Below are positions 41,113-50,163 of a DNA stretch of 64,000 nucleotides, piece by piece. The stretch comes from Saccharothrix obliqua. Lineage in GTDB: Bacteria > Actinomycetota > Actinomycetes > Mycobacteriales > Pseudonocardiaceae. Positions within the stretch are counted from its first letter, which is position 1. Each line of letters starts with the position of its first letter. A program made the translations under genes and the position numbers. The notes under the pieces are model-generated. The model saw nothing but the letters and a program-made list of their open reading frames with translations, was not told where the DNA came from and searched no databases. The DNA is taken from NCBI RefSeq assembly GCF_019375475.1, contig NZ_JAHXGQ010000003.1:806001-870000 (forward strand), in the 5' to 3' direction.

Positions 41113-41381
41113 GGTCGCCGCCCCGGGTCCTCGACCGCCGTCACCCGGCGCTCGACGTACCAGCTGATGGCGGAGATGGACTCGAAGTTGTCGGCGGTCA
41201 GGTCGATCTCGTCGACCGTGATGCCGAACTCCTCCTGGAGCCACGCCGACAGCTCCAGCGTGCCGAGCGAGTCGAGCAGGCCGCGGTCGATCAGCGAGTC
41301 GTCGTCGCCCAGCGCGGCCAGTGCCGCGGCCCGGCCGGGTGTCGTCGCCAGGAACGCGCGGATGCGTTGCGCCACGGTCAT
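41109..41381 (-). CDS. Peptidyl carrier protein
   Basis: 90 aa. A discrete carrier with the phosphopantetheine site Asp37-Ser38-Leu39 (DRGLLDSLGTLEL). It would hold prolyl, then dehydroprolyl and halopyrrolyl groups as thioesters. Start and stop overlap the neighbouring genes (ATGA on both sides), which places it between its expected dehydrogenase and adenylation partners. Confidence 0.88.
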   Translation of the reverse strand: MTVAQRIRAFLATTPGRAAALAALGDDDSLIDRGLLDSLGTLELSAWLQEEFGITVDEIDLTADNFESISAISWYVERRVTAVEDPGRRP

Positions 41382-42535
41382 GTGCCCACTCCCAGTCCGA
41401 GAAGACGTGCGGCGATGTTCTTCTGGATCTCCGTCGTGCCGGAGTAGACGCGACCGCCCAGGGCGTCGCGCAGCTCCCGCTCCAAGCCCAGCGCGGTGGT
41501 GTACCCGCTGCCACCGTGCAGGTGCACCGCGTCCGACGCCGACTGCACCAGGCACTCGCTCAGGTGCAGCTTGAGCAGCGCCGCGTCGGAGTCGGTGTCG
41601 CGCTTCTCGTCCAGCAGCCAGGCGAAGCGGTAGAGCAGCGTCCGGGCCGTGTCCAGGCGCAGCCGCATGTCCACGATGCGGTGGGCGACCGCCTGGAAGT
41701 CGCCGATCGCGCGACCGTGCTGCCGCCGACCCCGCGCGTAGGCCACGCACTGGTCGAGGTGGCGGCGCATCGTGCCGACGGCCGGCGCGAGGATGAAACC
41801 GCGTTCCCGCCGCATGGTGGCGTTGAAGATGGCCATACCCGCGCCCGGTGGGCCCAGCACCGCGTCGGTCGGGACGTGGCAGCCGTCCAGGTGCAGGTCG
41901 GCCATCGGGGACGTGCGCAGGCCCATCTTGTCGGTGGGCGGGCCGACCGTGAGCCCGCGTGTGTCGCGCTCGACCAGGAACGCGCACAACCCGGCGTGCC
42001 TGCGCACCCGGTTCGTCGTGGCCAGCACGAGGAACAACCCGGCCACGGGCGCGTTGGTGACGAACGTCTTCCCGCCGTCCAGCCGGAAACCGCCCTCCAC
42101 GGGTGTCGCGGTGGTGGTCAGCTGCGCCGGGTCGGAACCGGCGTCGGGTTCGGTCGCGGCGTGCGCGATGACCAGCGATCCGTCACACGCCGCGGGCAGG
42201 TAGCGACGGCGTTGCGCGTCCGTGCCGAAGCGGGCGATCGGCACCGCGCCCGCCCACAGGTGCGCGCCCAGCGAGAAGATCAACCCGTTGTCGCGGCACC
42301 CGTGGCCCAGCGCCTCCAGCGCCGCCGCGGTGGTCACCGCGTCCGCGCCCCCGCCGCCGTGCTCCACCGGCAGCGGCAGGCCGGTCAGCCCGAGCCGCGC
42401 GCACTTGCGCCACGCCTCGGCCGAGAACGCGCTGTCGCGGTCGCGCTCGGCGATGGCGTCGTTGAGTTCCCGCGCGGCGAACTCCGCCACGGTCGCGGCG
42501 TACGCCGACTGCTCGGCGGTGAGCCCGAAATCCAT
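41378..42535 (-). CDS. Acyl-CoA dehydrogenase-like prolyl-carrier dehydrogenase
   Basis: 385 aa from ATG 42535. An acyl-CoA dehydrogenase fold: IAHAATEPDAGSDPAQL, GGKTFVTNAPVAGLFLVL, and the C-terminal LHGGSGYTTALGLERELRDA and YSGTTEIQKN. Family members such as PltE oxidise prolyl-S-carrier by four electrons to pyrrolyl-S-carrier. The neighbours (carrier, A enzyme, halogenases) favour this over fatty-acid oxidation. FAD is the expected cofactor. The catalytic base is not assigned. Confidence 0.85.
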   Translation of the reverse strand: MDFGLTAEQSAYAATVAEFAARELNDAIAERDRDSAFSAEAWRKCARLGLTGLPLPVEHGGGGADAVTTAAALEALGHGCRDNGLIFSLGAHLWAGAVPIARFGTDAQRRRYLPAACDGSLVIAHAATEPDAGSDPAQLTTTATPVEGGFRLDGGKTFVTNAPVAGLFLVLATTNRVRRHAGLCAFLVERDTRGLTVGPPTDKMGLRTSPMADLHLDGCHVPTDAVLGPPGAGMAIFNATMRRERGFILAPAVGTMRRHLDQCVAYARGRRQHGRAIGDFQAVAHRIVDMRLRLDTARTLLYRFAWLLDEKRDTDSDAALLKLHLSECLVQSASDAVHLHGGSGYTTALGLERELRDALGGRVYSGTTEIQKNIAARLLGLGVGT

Positions 42536-42549
42536 GTCCGCACCGGGTT

Positions 42550-43887
42550 TCAGAACGCGGGGTCCATGGCGGGCGCGCGCAGACCGCCCAGGTACCGGTG
42601 CCACACGTGACGCGGGTTGTCCTCCACCGCGCGCAGCACGGCACGCATCTTGGCAAGCGCCGGTGGCTCGTCGTCGTCGTAAAAGCAGCCCTGGAGCATC
42701 TGGAGGACGTCGCCGCGGTAACGCGGGTCGTGGACGAATGCCGTGTAGAGGACGTTGAGCCGGTAGTAGATCGAGATGAACTCGTACCAGTTGCGCATGG
42801 CCCGGCGCATCATCGTCTCGAACCGCGTGAACCGCGGCTTGCGGAAATCACCGGCCGCCGCAGCGGCGATGATGTCGTGACTGGCCAGGCGGGCGCTGTT
42901 GAGCGCCACGCTCACCCCGCTGGAGAAGATCGGGTCGACGAACCGCCCGGCGTCGCCGACCATCAGCCACCCGTCGCCGCAGATCTCGCTCATCGCGTAG
43001 CTGTAGTCGCCCTCGTGCCGGAACGGGCGCACCCGGCGCGCCGCGCCCAGGGCCGCGCGCATCTCCGGCCGGCTGTCGACGCAGCTCCAGAAGAAGGACT
43101 CGCGGTCCTCCTTCGCCGCGGCGAACCGCTGCTTCTGCGTGACCACGCCGACGCTGGTGATCGTCTCGGTGATCGGGATCTGCCAGACCCACGTGTCGGT
43201 GATCGGCAGGAAGTGCACGAAGATGTAGTCGGCCTTGTCCTCGCTGACCGCCACGGCCGTCCGGTCCAGGCCCTCGAACCAGGTGTGGATGGCGTACTGG
43301 TTGAAAACCGGGTCGGGTTTCTTCAAGCGCAGCCGGTTGCCCAGGAACGTGCCGCGCCCGCTCGCGTCCACCACCATGCGCACCGTGACGTCCCGGTCCC
43401 GGCCGTCGAGCGCGACGCCGAGCCTGGGGTGCGGGCCGGACAGGTCGGCGGTGCGCACCCGCGCGCCCTGGTGGACCTCCGCTCCGGCGGACTCCGCGTG
43501 CCGTAACAGCAGCAGGTCGAACTCGGCGCGGTCGACGTGGTAGGTGTAGTCCTGCGCCACGCCCGGCTGGTCCCGCTCGGCGAACCGCGTGCTCGCCTCC
43601 CGGAACCCGTGCGGCAGTTCGTAGTCCAGCGTCGGCACGGTGCGGGGCAGCGCCGACGTCCAGACCGCGCCGTACTTGCGGACGAAACCGGCGGAGTCCA
43701 CTGTGGGCAGCACGCCGATCTCGTCCAGGACCGGTGTGGTGGCGGGCACCAGCGACTCGCCGACGTGTGGTCGCGGGAAGCGCTCGGACTCGAAGACCAC
43801 GCACGAAAGCCCTGCTCGGGCGAGGTAGGACGCGGTCGTCGAGCCGGCCGGTCCACCCCCGACGATGCCGATGTCGAAATCGGGCAT
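42550..43887 (-). CDS. Flavin-dependent halogenase (pyrrolyl-carrier type), copy 2
   Basis: 445 aa, ATG with GAGGAGGAT. First gene of the operon. FAD site IGIVGGGPAGSTTASYLARAG, the halogenase signature WVWQIPITET, and MVGDAGRFVDPIFSSGVSVA. It is clearly distinct from the other halogenase of this operon, so they are paralogues and not a recent duplication. Different ring positions or successive halogenations are plausible. The upstream 0.87-kb spacer should carry the operon promoter. Confidence 0.88.
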   Translation of the reverse strand: MPDFDIGIVGGGPAGSTTASYLARAGLSCVVFESERFPRPHVGESLVPATTPVLDEIGVLPTVDSAGFVRKYGAVWTSALPRTVPTLDYELPHGFREASTRFAERDQPGVAQDYTYHVDRAEFDLLLLRHAESAGAEVHQGARVRTADLSGPHPRLGVALDGRDRDVTVRMVVDASGRGTFLGNRLRLKKPDPVFNQYAIHTWFEGLDRTAVAVSEDKADYIFVHFLPITDTWVWQIPITETITSVGVVTQKQRFAAAKEDRESFFWSCVDSRPEMRAALGAARRVRPFRHEGDYSYAMSEICGDGWLMVGDAGRFVDPIFSSGVSVALNSARLASHDIIAAAAAGDFRKPRFTRFETMMRRAMRNWYEFISIYYRLNVLYTAFVHDPRYRGDVLQMLQGCFYDDDEPPALAKMRAVLRAVEDNPRHVWHRYLGGLRAPAMDPAF

Positions 43888-44754
43888 GTCATCCTCCTCG
43901 GTCGCCGCGGTTGACGCGCACCAGGTCCGTCCGAAGTGGACTCCGGCGGTGCGGGCGGTCGACCGGTGCGGAGTGGGCGACCCGGGACCAGTGTGCGACA
44001 AGCGGCGGATCGACCGCAGTACGGCAGACGAGTGACCTTCGTGGTGCCGGAAACCCGCATTCTGCGAGGTAGGAGTGAATATTCCACTACATGACCAAGT
44101 CTCGGTTACGGCCGCGCACCGGGGCCCGGCACCCGGGTCGTCCGTCCGAAGCGGACGGCGTGGTGGACCGGCTCCCGGTCGCGGTGTCGGACTGCCGAAG
44201 CGCCGGGTCTTCGGCACCGCACTTCGGATATCCGATCGCCGTGCCGCGGTGACCGGCCCCGCCGGCTGTCCGGACAGCGCACCGCGGGCACGTGATCACC
44301 GGGTGGCCGGTCGTCGGCACGGCGGACGCGTGACCGTCGGCCGTCCGCTCGTCGGCGCTCCGGGCACGGCGCGCGCCCGCCCCGCTCGGTGGCGGCGTGA
44401 CACCGCGGTGTGACACCCGACCGGTTCTCGTTCGTGCCCGCGACGTGGTCGACCGGCCGGGCGTTCCCGGCCCGCGGGTGGCCGGTCGCACGGGGTGCGC
44501 GCACCGGTGAACTCCACCGGCCTGGAATTCGACTGGCCGGACCCCCGATCTCCCGGGACGTGCGCCGGTCGCGCGAGCCCGGTGGCGCGCCCGCGCACCG
44601 TCGAACAATCGGTCGAACCGGCTCGGTACCGAAGTGCACGCAATCCGCGCAACTGCGGAAAAGGCCGCACAATGACTTGTGGGTGACGATGATCCGGTAA
44701 TACAGTCTTATGGCCGGGGGGAATCGCCCAACACAGGCGAATTCAGGGGAGACC
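43888..44754. other. 867-bp divergent spacer upstream of the pyrrole operon
   Basis: I see no convincing gene. A minus-strand frame around 44150-44300 has CPRC and YPKCGAE pairs like a zinc ribbon, but it has no ribosome site and a low-complexity remainder. An AT-rich imperfect palindrome, AGTGAATATTCCACT (44074-44088), is a candidate operator for the halogenase operon. TTGTGG (44677-44682) with TAATAC (44698-44703), 15 bp apart, is a possible promoter for the antiporter gene. Confidence 0.4.
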
Positions 44755-45939
44755 ATGGACGGCGATGGCGGCAGGCCGACGGCGTGGGCCCGGTCGGCGG
44801 GCCTGCTCATCGCGGTGGGCGCGGGTTGGTTGCTCGCCCGGTCGCTCGGCGTGCACGACATCTCCTCCTCGCCCGGCTACTTCTTCGCGATCAACGCGCT
44901 GCTCGGGTTCGGCCTCTACGCCAGCACCCGCGGCATCGACCTCGCCGAGTTCCGGGAGCACTGGGGCACCGTGCTCGCGGCCGTCACGCTGGGCGTCGGG
45001 CTGAAGGTGGCGTTGATCTTCGGCTTCCTCTACCTGTTCTACAGCCGCCCCGAACACCTGCTGCTCGCGGTGGCGGTGGCGCAGATCGACCCGCTGTCGG
45101 TGGCCGCGCTGCGCGCGGGTTCCCGCCTGTCGGAAGCGGGCAAGACGCTGCTGGCGGCGTGGTCCTCGTTCGACGACCCGATCACGGTCCTGCTGAGCGT
45201 GTACCTCACCGCGCTGGTGATCGGCGGCGACGCGCCGCTGTCCGGCGCGGGCCTCGGCACGTTCTCGCTGAACATCGGGCTGAACCTGGTGCTGGCCGGT
45301 GCGGCGTTCGCGGCGTGGCGCGTGCTGCGCCGCCGCGCACCGTCCGCCGCGGGGTGGCGCCGCGTCGTCGGCCGGGTGGTCGCGGTGGTGGCGGTGCTGG
45401 GTGTCGGCGCGCTGGCCGTGCGGTACTCGCTGCTGCCCGCGCTCGCGTTGATCGGGCTGTTCTTCCGGCCGGGCCGTGACGCGGACGTGGACCGGACGGC
45501 GCGGGGCGCGATGTACGCGGGCACGTTCGCGGTGGGCGCGGTCCTGGTCGACGGGGTGGACCCGACCACCGGCGCGCTGCTCGGCGTGGGCGCGTTCCTC
45601 GCGCAGGTGGTGGCGGCGGCGCTGCTGACCGCCCGCCCGCGCTGGCGCGGTGACCGCACCAGGCTGGCGCTGGGGCAGCAGAACGGCCTCACCGCGATCA
45701 TCCTGGCGCTGACGCTGCAACCGGTGCTGCCCGGCGCGGTCGCGGTGATCGCGCCGGCGGTCGTGGTCGTCAACCTGCTGCACGCGATCACCAACTCGCT
45801 GCACGACCGCTTCCGGCCGCCCGTCACGCGGCCGGACGTCCCCCGACCGCCGGTCGCGCCACCTGCCGCGCCACCGGCCCGCCGCGGCGGGCCGCCCGTG
45901 CCGAAAACGGTCGCGGTCGACCCGCTCGCCCGTCCCTGA
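44755..45939 (+). CDS. Cation/proton antiporter-like membrane protein (CPA family)
   Basis: 394 aa from ATG 44755, which has AGGGGAG four nt upstream; ATG 44710 would add 15 residues without a ribosome site. About eleven hydrophobic helices; the unwound-helix signature SSFDDPITVLLS has the Asp-Asp pair that carries Na+ and H+ in the NhaA/NhaP-type fold. The tail of about 40 residues is Pro-rich and basic. Probably pH or sodium homeostasis. It does not appear linked to the pyrrole operon, from which it diverges. Confidence 0.75.
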   Translation: MDGDGGRPTAWARSAGLLIAVGAGWLLARSLGVHDISSSPGYFFAINALLGFGLYASTRGIDLAEFREHWGTVLAAVTLGVGLKVALIFGFLYLFYSRPEHLLLAVAVAQIDPLSVAALRAGSRLSEAGKTLLAAWSSFDDPITVLLSVYLTALVIGGDAPLSGAGLGTFSLNIGLNLVLAGAAFAAWRVLRRRAPSAAGWRRVVGRVVAVVAVLGVGALAVRYSLLPALALIGLFFRPGRDADVDRTARGAMYAGTFAVGAVLVDGVDPTTGALLGVGAFLAQVVAAALLTARPRWRGDRTRLALGQQNGLTAIILALTLQPVLPGAVAVIAPAVVVVNLLHAITNSLHDRFRPPVTRPDVPRPPVAPPAAPPARRGGPPVPKTVAVDPLARP

Positions 45940-46208
45940 TCATGAATCGCCGCCGTTCTCCGCGAATCCGCACATCGGCGGTCCCGGTCGGGACGAATAC
46001 CGGCGGGTGAGATTCATTCCAGGCCGGGTGGAAATCCTGCGTCGCCGGGTTCCCGACCCGGCCACGACGGGTGACCGGCGGACATTCCGGTGTGGGCCGT
46101 CCCGGTGGCAACGGCCGGGCGTTCGGGGTACGCCGAGTAACCAATTTTACCCTCTTTGCGATTCTAAGACCGGTAGAGTCACAAGTCCGACACCGCAAGG
46201 GGGATGGG

Positions 46209-46925
46209 ATGCGGGGCTCGCGGGCAGCCATGGCCGCGTTGCTGTGGTGCGCCCTGGCCGTCCTGTCCCCGCCCGCGGCCCGAGCGGACACCGAGGACGA
46301 CGCGAAGGTGGTCCACTGCCTGTCGCCCACGCGGCGCGACGCACTCCGCCAGGCCGCCGAAGCCCTGGAGACCAGGCCCGAAGCCGACCTGGCGCAGTGG
46401 CGCAAGCACCGCCCCGACGACTTCGAGCGTGCCTGCGACGCCCTGTACACGGCGCAGAAGTCCGCCGACCCCGGCTGGTTCGCCAACCTCCTGCCCTTCC
46501 TCACCGGCCTGTTCAGCGCCGCCGCCGCGTTCGCCTTCACCACCTGGCAGAACCGCGTTTCCCGCGGCCGGGTCGTCGCGGACGCGCTGAGCACCGCGGT
46601 CACCGAGTTCCGCGAGGCGGCCGACGCCTACCTCCGGAGCTGGACGGCGGGGCGCTCGGACGCGGACGTGGTGGCCAAGCGGCACAAGCTGGTCGACCAG
46701 CTCGCGAAGCTCCGCTCGCAGCACCCCGCGTGGCAGGCGCCCGGCGACGCCATCACCCGGCTGACCGACGGCCCGCTGGGCGATGCGCTGAGCACCGGGT
46801 GGGGCCGGGAGCAGGCGGCGAACCGGAAGCGCCGCGAGGAGTGCGCGGCGGCGCTCATCGCCGTGCGGGACGACGTGTTCGCGATCGCCGCCGCGCTCAC
46901 CCGCCCGCTGCGGGGGCGCCGATGA
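46209..46925 (+). CDS. Membrane protein with signal-like N-terminus, first gene of ATPase operon
   Basis: 238 aa from ATG 46209 (AAGGGGG upstream). The N-terminus (MAALLWCALAVLSPPAARA) is a signal peptide. A second hydrophobic segment, ANLLPFLTGLFSAAAAFAFT, near residue 100 spans the membrane, followed by a charged helical, presumably cytosolic domain. I know no family. The stop overlaps the first ATPase start (ATGA), so it probably anchors or signals to the two NTPases encoded next. Confidence 0.7.
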   Translation: MRGSRAAMAALLWCALAVLSPPAARADTEDDAKVVHCLSPTRRDALRQAAEALETRPEADLAQWRKHRPDDFERACDALYTAQKSADPGWFANLLPFLTGLFSAAAAFAFTTWQNRVSRGRVVADALSTAVTEFREAADAYLRSWTAGRSDADVVAKRHKLVDQLAKLRSQHPAWQAPGDAITRLTDGPLGDALSTGWGREQAANRKRREECAAALIAVRDDVFAIAAALTRPLRGRR

Positions 46926-47857
46926 CGCTCGAACCCGTCAACCCCTTCGCGGTGCCCCACCTGCACGGCCCGGTGCAACCGCTGCGGCCGTTCGCGCACG
47001 ACCACGACGGCCTCTACGTGCGGGTGGACGACGGCGAGCAGCAGTACCTGAGCTTCCAGCGGCAGATGGGCGACCTGCGCGCGTTGCTGGAGATCGGCCG
47101 CACGGTGCTCGCCATCGGTGAATCGGGTTGCGGCAAGACGGCCCTGCTGCACCGCTGCGCCGCGTGGGTGATCGCCGAGCTGGGCGGGCGCGGCGTGACC
47201 GCGAAGGTGGTCGACGCGACCCGCCGGTTCCTGGTGGCCAGGGAGATGCCGTCGGCCGAGCGGCTCGTCGCCGTGTGCGACCACCTCTACGACCTGATGC
47301 GCCAGGACGGTCTGATCCGGCCGGACGCGGACGCGGAGTTCAAGGAGAACCGCCGGGAACCGTACCGGGTGTACCAGAACCTCGGCGGCTTCATGCCCGA
47401 CGACCACGTGCTGATCCTCCTGCTGCCCTCGCCGAAGGAGTTGTGGGAGGAAGTCGTGCAGTACGCGGGTTTCGCCCAGGGCAGGGTGCTCTTCCTGATG
47501 GAGTCGGACATGCTGGCCGATGAGGACGTCGCCCGCATCCGCCGCGACGTGGCGCACTTCACCGAGCCGGTCGTCCTGCAGGTGGGCCCGCTGGTGGCGG
47601 GCGACGTCGAGCGGTTCGTCACCGATCGGTTGGGACGTCGGGGGAACACCGCCCGCTTCCCGCGGCTGAGCGACGAGGCGATCGCCGCGGCGGGCCGGAA
47701 GTTCAAGACCGTTGCGCAGTTGCAGTTGGCGTTGCACAGCACCTACCAGTCCCGGATGGATCGGGCGACGGGATACGAGAACGACGCGTGGGTGACCGCC
47801 GAGGAGATCCTCGAGGACTCCGAGCGTCGCTCCGTCAAGGGATCGGGGACCTCATGA
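46922..47857 (+). CDS. P-loop ATPase of unknown function
   Basis: 311 aa. It begins with a short MTLEPVNPFAVPHL segment and has a Walker A, VLAIGESGCGKTALLHR, at about residues 64-80 and a candidate Walker B in HVLILLLPSPKE. The C-terminal 60 residues look like an AAA+ lid-type helical domain. Both its ends overlap neighbours (ATGA). The next protein also opens with an NPF segment, so the two NTPases may share an interaction site. No enzyme or defence family could be assigned. Confidence 0.75.
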   Translation: MTLEPVNPFAVPHLHGPVQPLRPFAHDHDGLYVRVDDGEQQYLSFQRQMGDLRALLEIGRTVLAIGESGCGKTALLHRCAAWVIAELGGRGVTAKVVDATRRFLVAREMPSAERLVAVCDHLYDLMRQDGLIRPDADAEFKENRREPYRVYQNLGGFMPDDHVLILLLPSPKELWEEVVQYAGFAQGRVLFLMESDMLADEDVARIRRDVAHFTEPVVLQVGPLVAGDVERFVTDRLGRRGNTARFPRLSDEAIAAAGRKFKTVAQLQLALHSTYQSRMDRATGYENDAWVTAEEILEDSERRSVKGSGTS

Positions 47858-50160
47858 GCGGCGGACGCGGCGACGGGACACCTTTGCGCAACCCGTTCTC
47901 CACCATGGCGGTCTCGCGCATCGTGGGCTTCGGCGAAGACCTCGGCACCACGGACGTCACGGTGGAGACCGACGCGATCCGCCGCGCCGTCACCTACCTC
48001 ACCGAGTACCTGGACGCGCCGCCCGCCGAGCGCGGTGGACCGGAGTCGGCGACGGTGATGCTGATCCTGGGCGAGCACGGCAGCGGCAAGTCGCACCTGG
48101 CGCGGCACCTCGTCCGGCTCGCCGGCGCGCGCCTGTCGGACGAGACCAGCTCGCTGCACATCGAGGCCACCGCGGACGACGTGCTGCACACCTACCAGCG
48201 GCTCCTGCTCCAGGTGGGTCTCGACCGGGTGCGCGCGCGGGTCAACGAGTTCTACGCGGACATCGTCGCCGAGCAGCTCCAGGACACCGGGCTGGCGAGC
48301 AACGCCGTGGAGCTGCTGCGCCGCCGCGAGATCGAGCCGCGCAGCGTCGTCCGGCAGCTGCAACTGATGGAGAGCCAACTGCTGCGGCGGGTGCACCGCA
48401 AGCTCCACGACGTCACCGCCGACGCGCGGTACGGCCAGGCGCTGTCGTTGTTGCTGCGCCCCGGTTTCGAGACCGCCGTCTGGAACTGGCTGACCGGTCT
48501 GGAGCCGGAGGGCATCCTCGTCGAGCGCGGTATCGCCACGCCCATCGCCACCGACACCGACGTGCTGGAGGCGATGGGCGTGCTGGCGCTGCTGTTCGGC
48601 GGCGAGCGGCGGCGGTTCCTGCTCGTGGTGGACGAGTTCGACAAGATCTTCTCGGCGGCCAGGGACGCCGACCGGCGGGTGGTGCCCGCGTTCCAGGAGA
48701 TGCTGGAGGTCTTCACCAGGGCCGGCGCGTGCCTGGTCCTGTGTGGTCACCCGGATTTCGTGGACATGCTCGACAGCAGCACGGTGGAGCGCGTCACGCA
48801 CACCGTGCGCATGGCCGGGTTGAGCGCCGCGCAGGTCGAGCAGTTCGTCCGGCTCGCGCAGGAGGCGGAGTTCGGCAGCCCGCGGCTGGAGCCGTTCTCG
48901 GTGGAGACCGCGGCGTACGTCGCGGCGCTGACCGGCGGCAACCCCCGCAAGGTCATCCGGATGTGCCACGCGCTCTACCGCATGGCGCACGAGAGCCCCG
49001 AGGGGCGCGTCACCGACGAGATGGTGCGGGAGACCGCGAGGGACCAGCTGGGGTCGCTGAGCACCGACGAGGTCGTCCAGGCCGCGCGCCGGGTGTTGCT
49101 GCACAACGGCTGGACCTACCAGCCGGACCACTACCTGGCGCTGGGCCGGGACTCCCGAGTGGACTTCTGGCTGACGTTCGAGGACCGCACGGGCGGCTGC
49201 GCCGTCGTCTTCACCGACTCGGTCCTGACCGAGCAGGACTTCACCGCCGTGCACCGCCGGACGGCGGCGGTGCGCAAGGCGGTCCCGGTCGCGGAGGTCG
49301 TCGTCGTGGTCAACGGCGTCGTCGCCGTCGAACCGGCCGCCCGGTTGCGCCAGGTGCTCGGCCGCGAACCGCTCGTCTACTCGGGCCGGGGTTTCGCCGA
49401 GGACTTCCGCGCCGCCGTCCGGGCCGCCGCGCGGCTGCTGCCCGGCGACCCCCGGCGCGACCCGATGGGTGGTGTGGGGCAGCGGATCGACCAGATCAAC
49501 CGGCAGCAGTCGAGCCTCTACGACTTCGTCGAGCAGCTGGCCGACCACCTCGACGTGATGCGGACGTCGTCGGACCGGCGGCTCGACGCGATCCAGCAGC
49601 ACCTGGCCGCGCTCGACACCGGGCCGGGACGCGTCGGCGCGCCGAGCGCCGATCCCGCCCTGCCACCGGAGGTCGCGCGGTTGTTCAGCGACGGGCTGGC
49701 GGCGTTGGAGGAGATCACCCAGACCGAGCTGATGGTGCGGGAGGCGTTCGACTCCGCCGCGCCCGACGTGCTGGAGGCGGCGCAACGCAGGCAGGGCTCC
49801 GCCGGTTACCTGGAGGCGGTCGGGATCGCGGCCCTGCTGCGGCAGGCGCTGCTGAGCTTCCGGGACACCGTGCTGCGGTGGTACCGGACCGAGCACGTGC
49901 CCCGGTTCGCGGAGGAGCTGCCGCCGAGCACGGCGGACAGCCTGGACGAGATCTGCCGGACCTACGACGCGGTGGTGGAGTACCTGCCGCTGCACCGGCT
50001 GGAACCGCTCGTCCAGCTCCCGCCGTGGAGTTCGCGTGGCGGCGTCGTCTCGGAGCTGACCCGGTCGACGCGCCGCGCGCGGCTGTGGCAGCGCTTGGAC
50101 AACCTCAGCCTGCACGTGCGCGACACCCTGGTCCGGGCCGCGTTGTCCGGGCAGGGCTGA
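47854..50160 (+). CDS. Large AAA+/ORC-like ATPase with C-terminal domain
   Basis: 768 aa. It starts SGGRGDGTPLRNPFSTMAVS. Walker A is LILGEHGSGKSHLARHL near residue 75. A Walker B-type LLVVDEFDKIFSAARD lies around residue 265, followed by a sensor-like VLCGHPDF and a lid with GGNPRKVIRMC. This is the order of Cdc6/ORC-like and conflict-system ATPases. Residues about 415-500 (NGWTYQPDHY, DSRVDFWLTFED, VVVVVNGVVAVE) have the strand pattern of a restriction-endonuclease-like fold but no E-x-K is seen. The remaining 250 residues are helical. It ends 3 bp from the stop of the converging Roadblock-like gene. Confidence 0.75.
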   Translation: MSGGRGDGTPLRNPFSTMAVSRIVGFGEDLGTTDVTVETDAIRRAVTYLTEYLDAPPAERGGPESATVMLILGEHGSGKSHLARHLVRLAGARLSDETSSLHIEATADDVLHTYQRLLLQVGLDRVRARVNEFYADIVAEQLQDTGLASNAVELLRRREIEPRSVVRQLQLMESQLLRRVHRKLHDVTADARYGQALSLLLRPGFETAVWNWLTGLEPEGILVERGIATPIATDTDVLEAMGVLALLFGGERRRFLLVVDEFDKIFSAARDADRRVVPAFQEMLEVFTRAGACLVLCGHPDFVDMLDSSTVERVTHTVRMAGLSAAQVEQFVRLAQEAEFGSPRLEPFSVETAAYVAALTGGNPRKVIRMCHALYRMAHESPEGRVTDEMVRETARDQLGSLSTDEVVQAARRVLLHNGWTYQPDHYLALGRDSRVDFWLTFEDRTGGCAVVFTDSVLTEQDFTAVHRRTAAVRKAVPVAEVVVVVNGVVAVEPAARLRQVLGREPLVYSGRGFAEDFRAAVRAAARLLPGDPRRDPMGGVGQRIDQINRQQSSLYDFVEQLADHLDVMRTSSDRRLDAIQQHLAALDTGPGRVGAPSADPALPPEVARLFSDGLAALEEITQTELMVREAFDSAAPDVLEAAQRRQGSAGYLEAVGIAALLRQALLSFRDTVLRWYRTEHVPRFAEELPPSTADSLDEICRTYDAVVEYLPLHRLEPLVQLPPWSSRGGVVSELTRSTRRARLWQRLDNLSLHVRDTLVRAALSGQG

Positions 50161-50163
50161 CGG

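Noticed and set aside
44106-44608. Minus-strand zinc-ribbon-like frame (CPRC ... YPKCGAE)
   Set aside because: Only a short stretch looks protein-like; there is no ribosome site and the rest is low complexity. Kept only as a remark.
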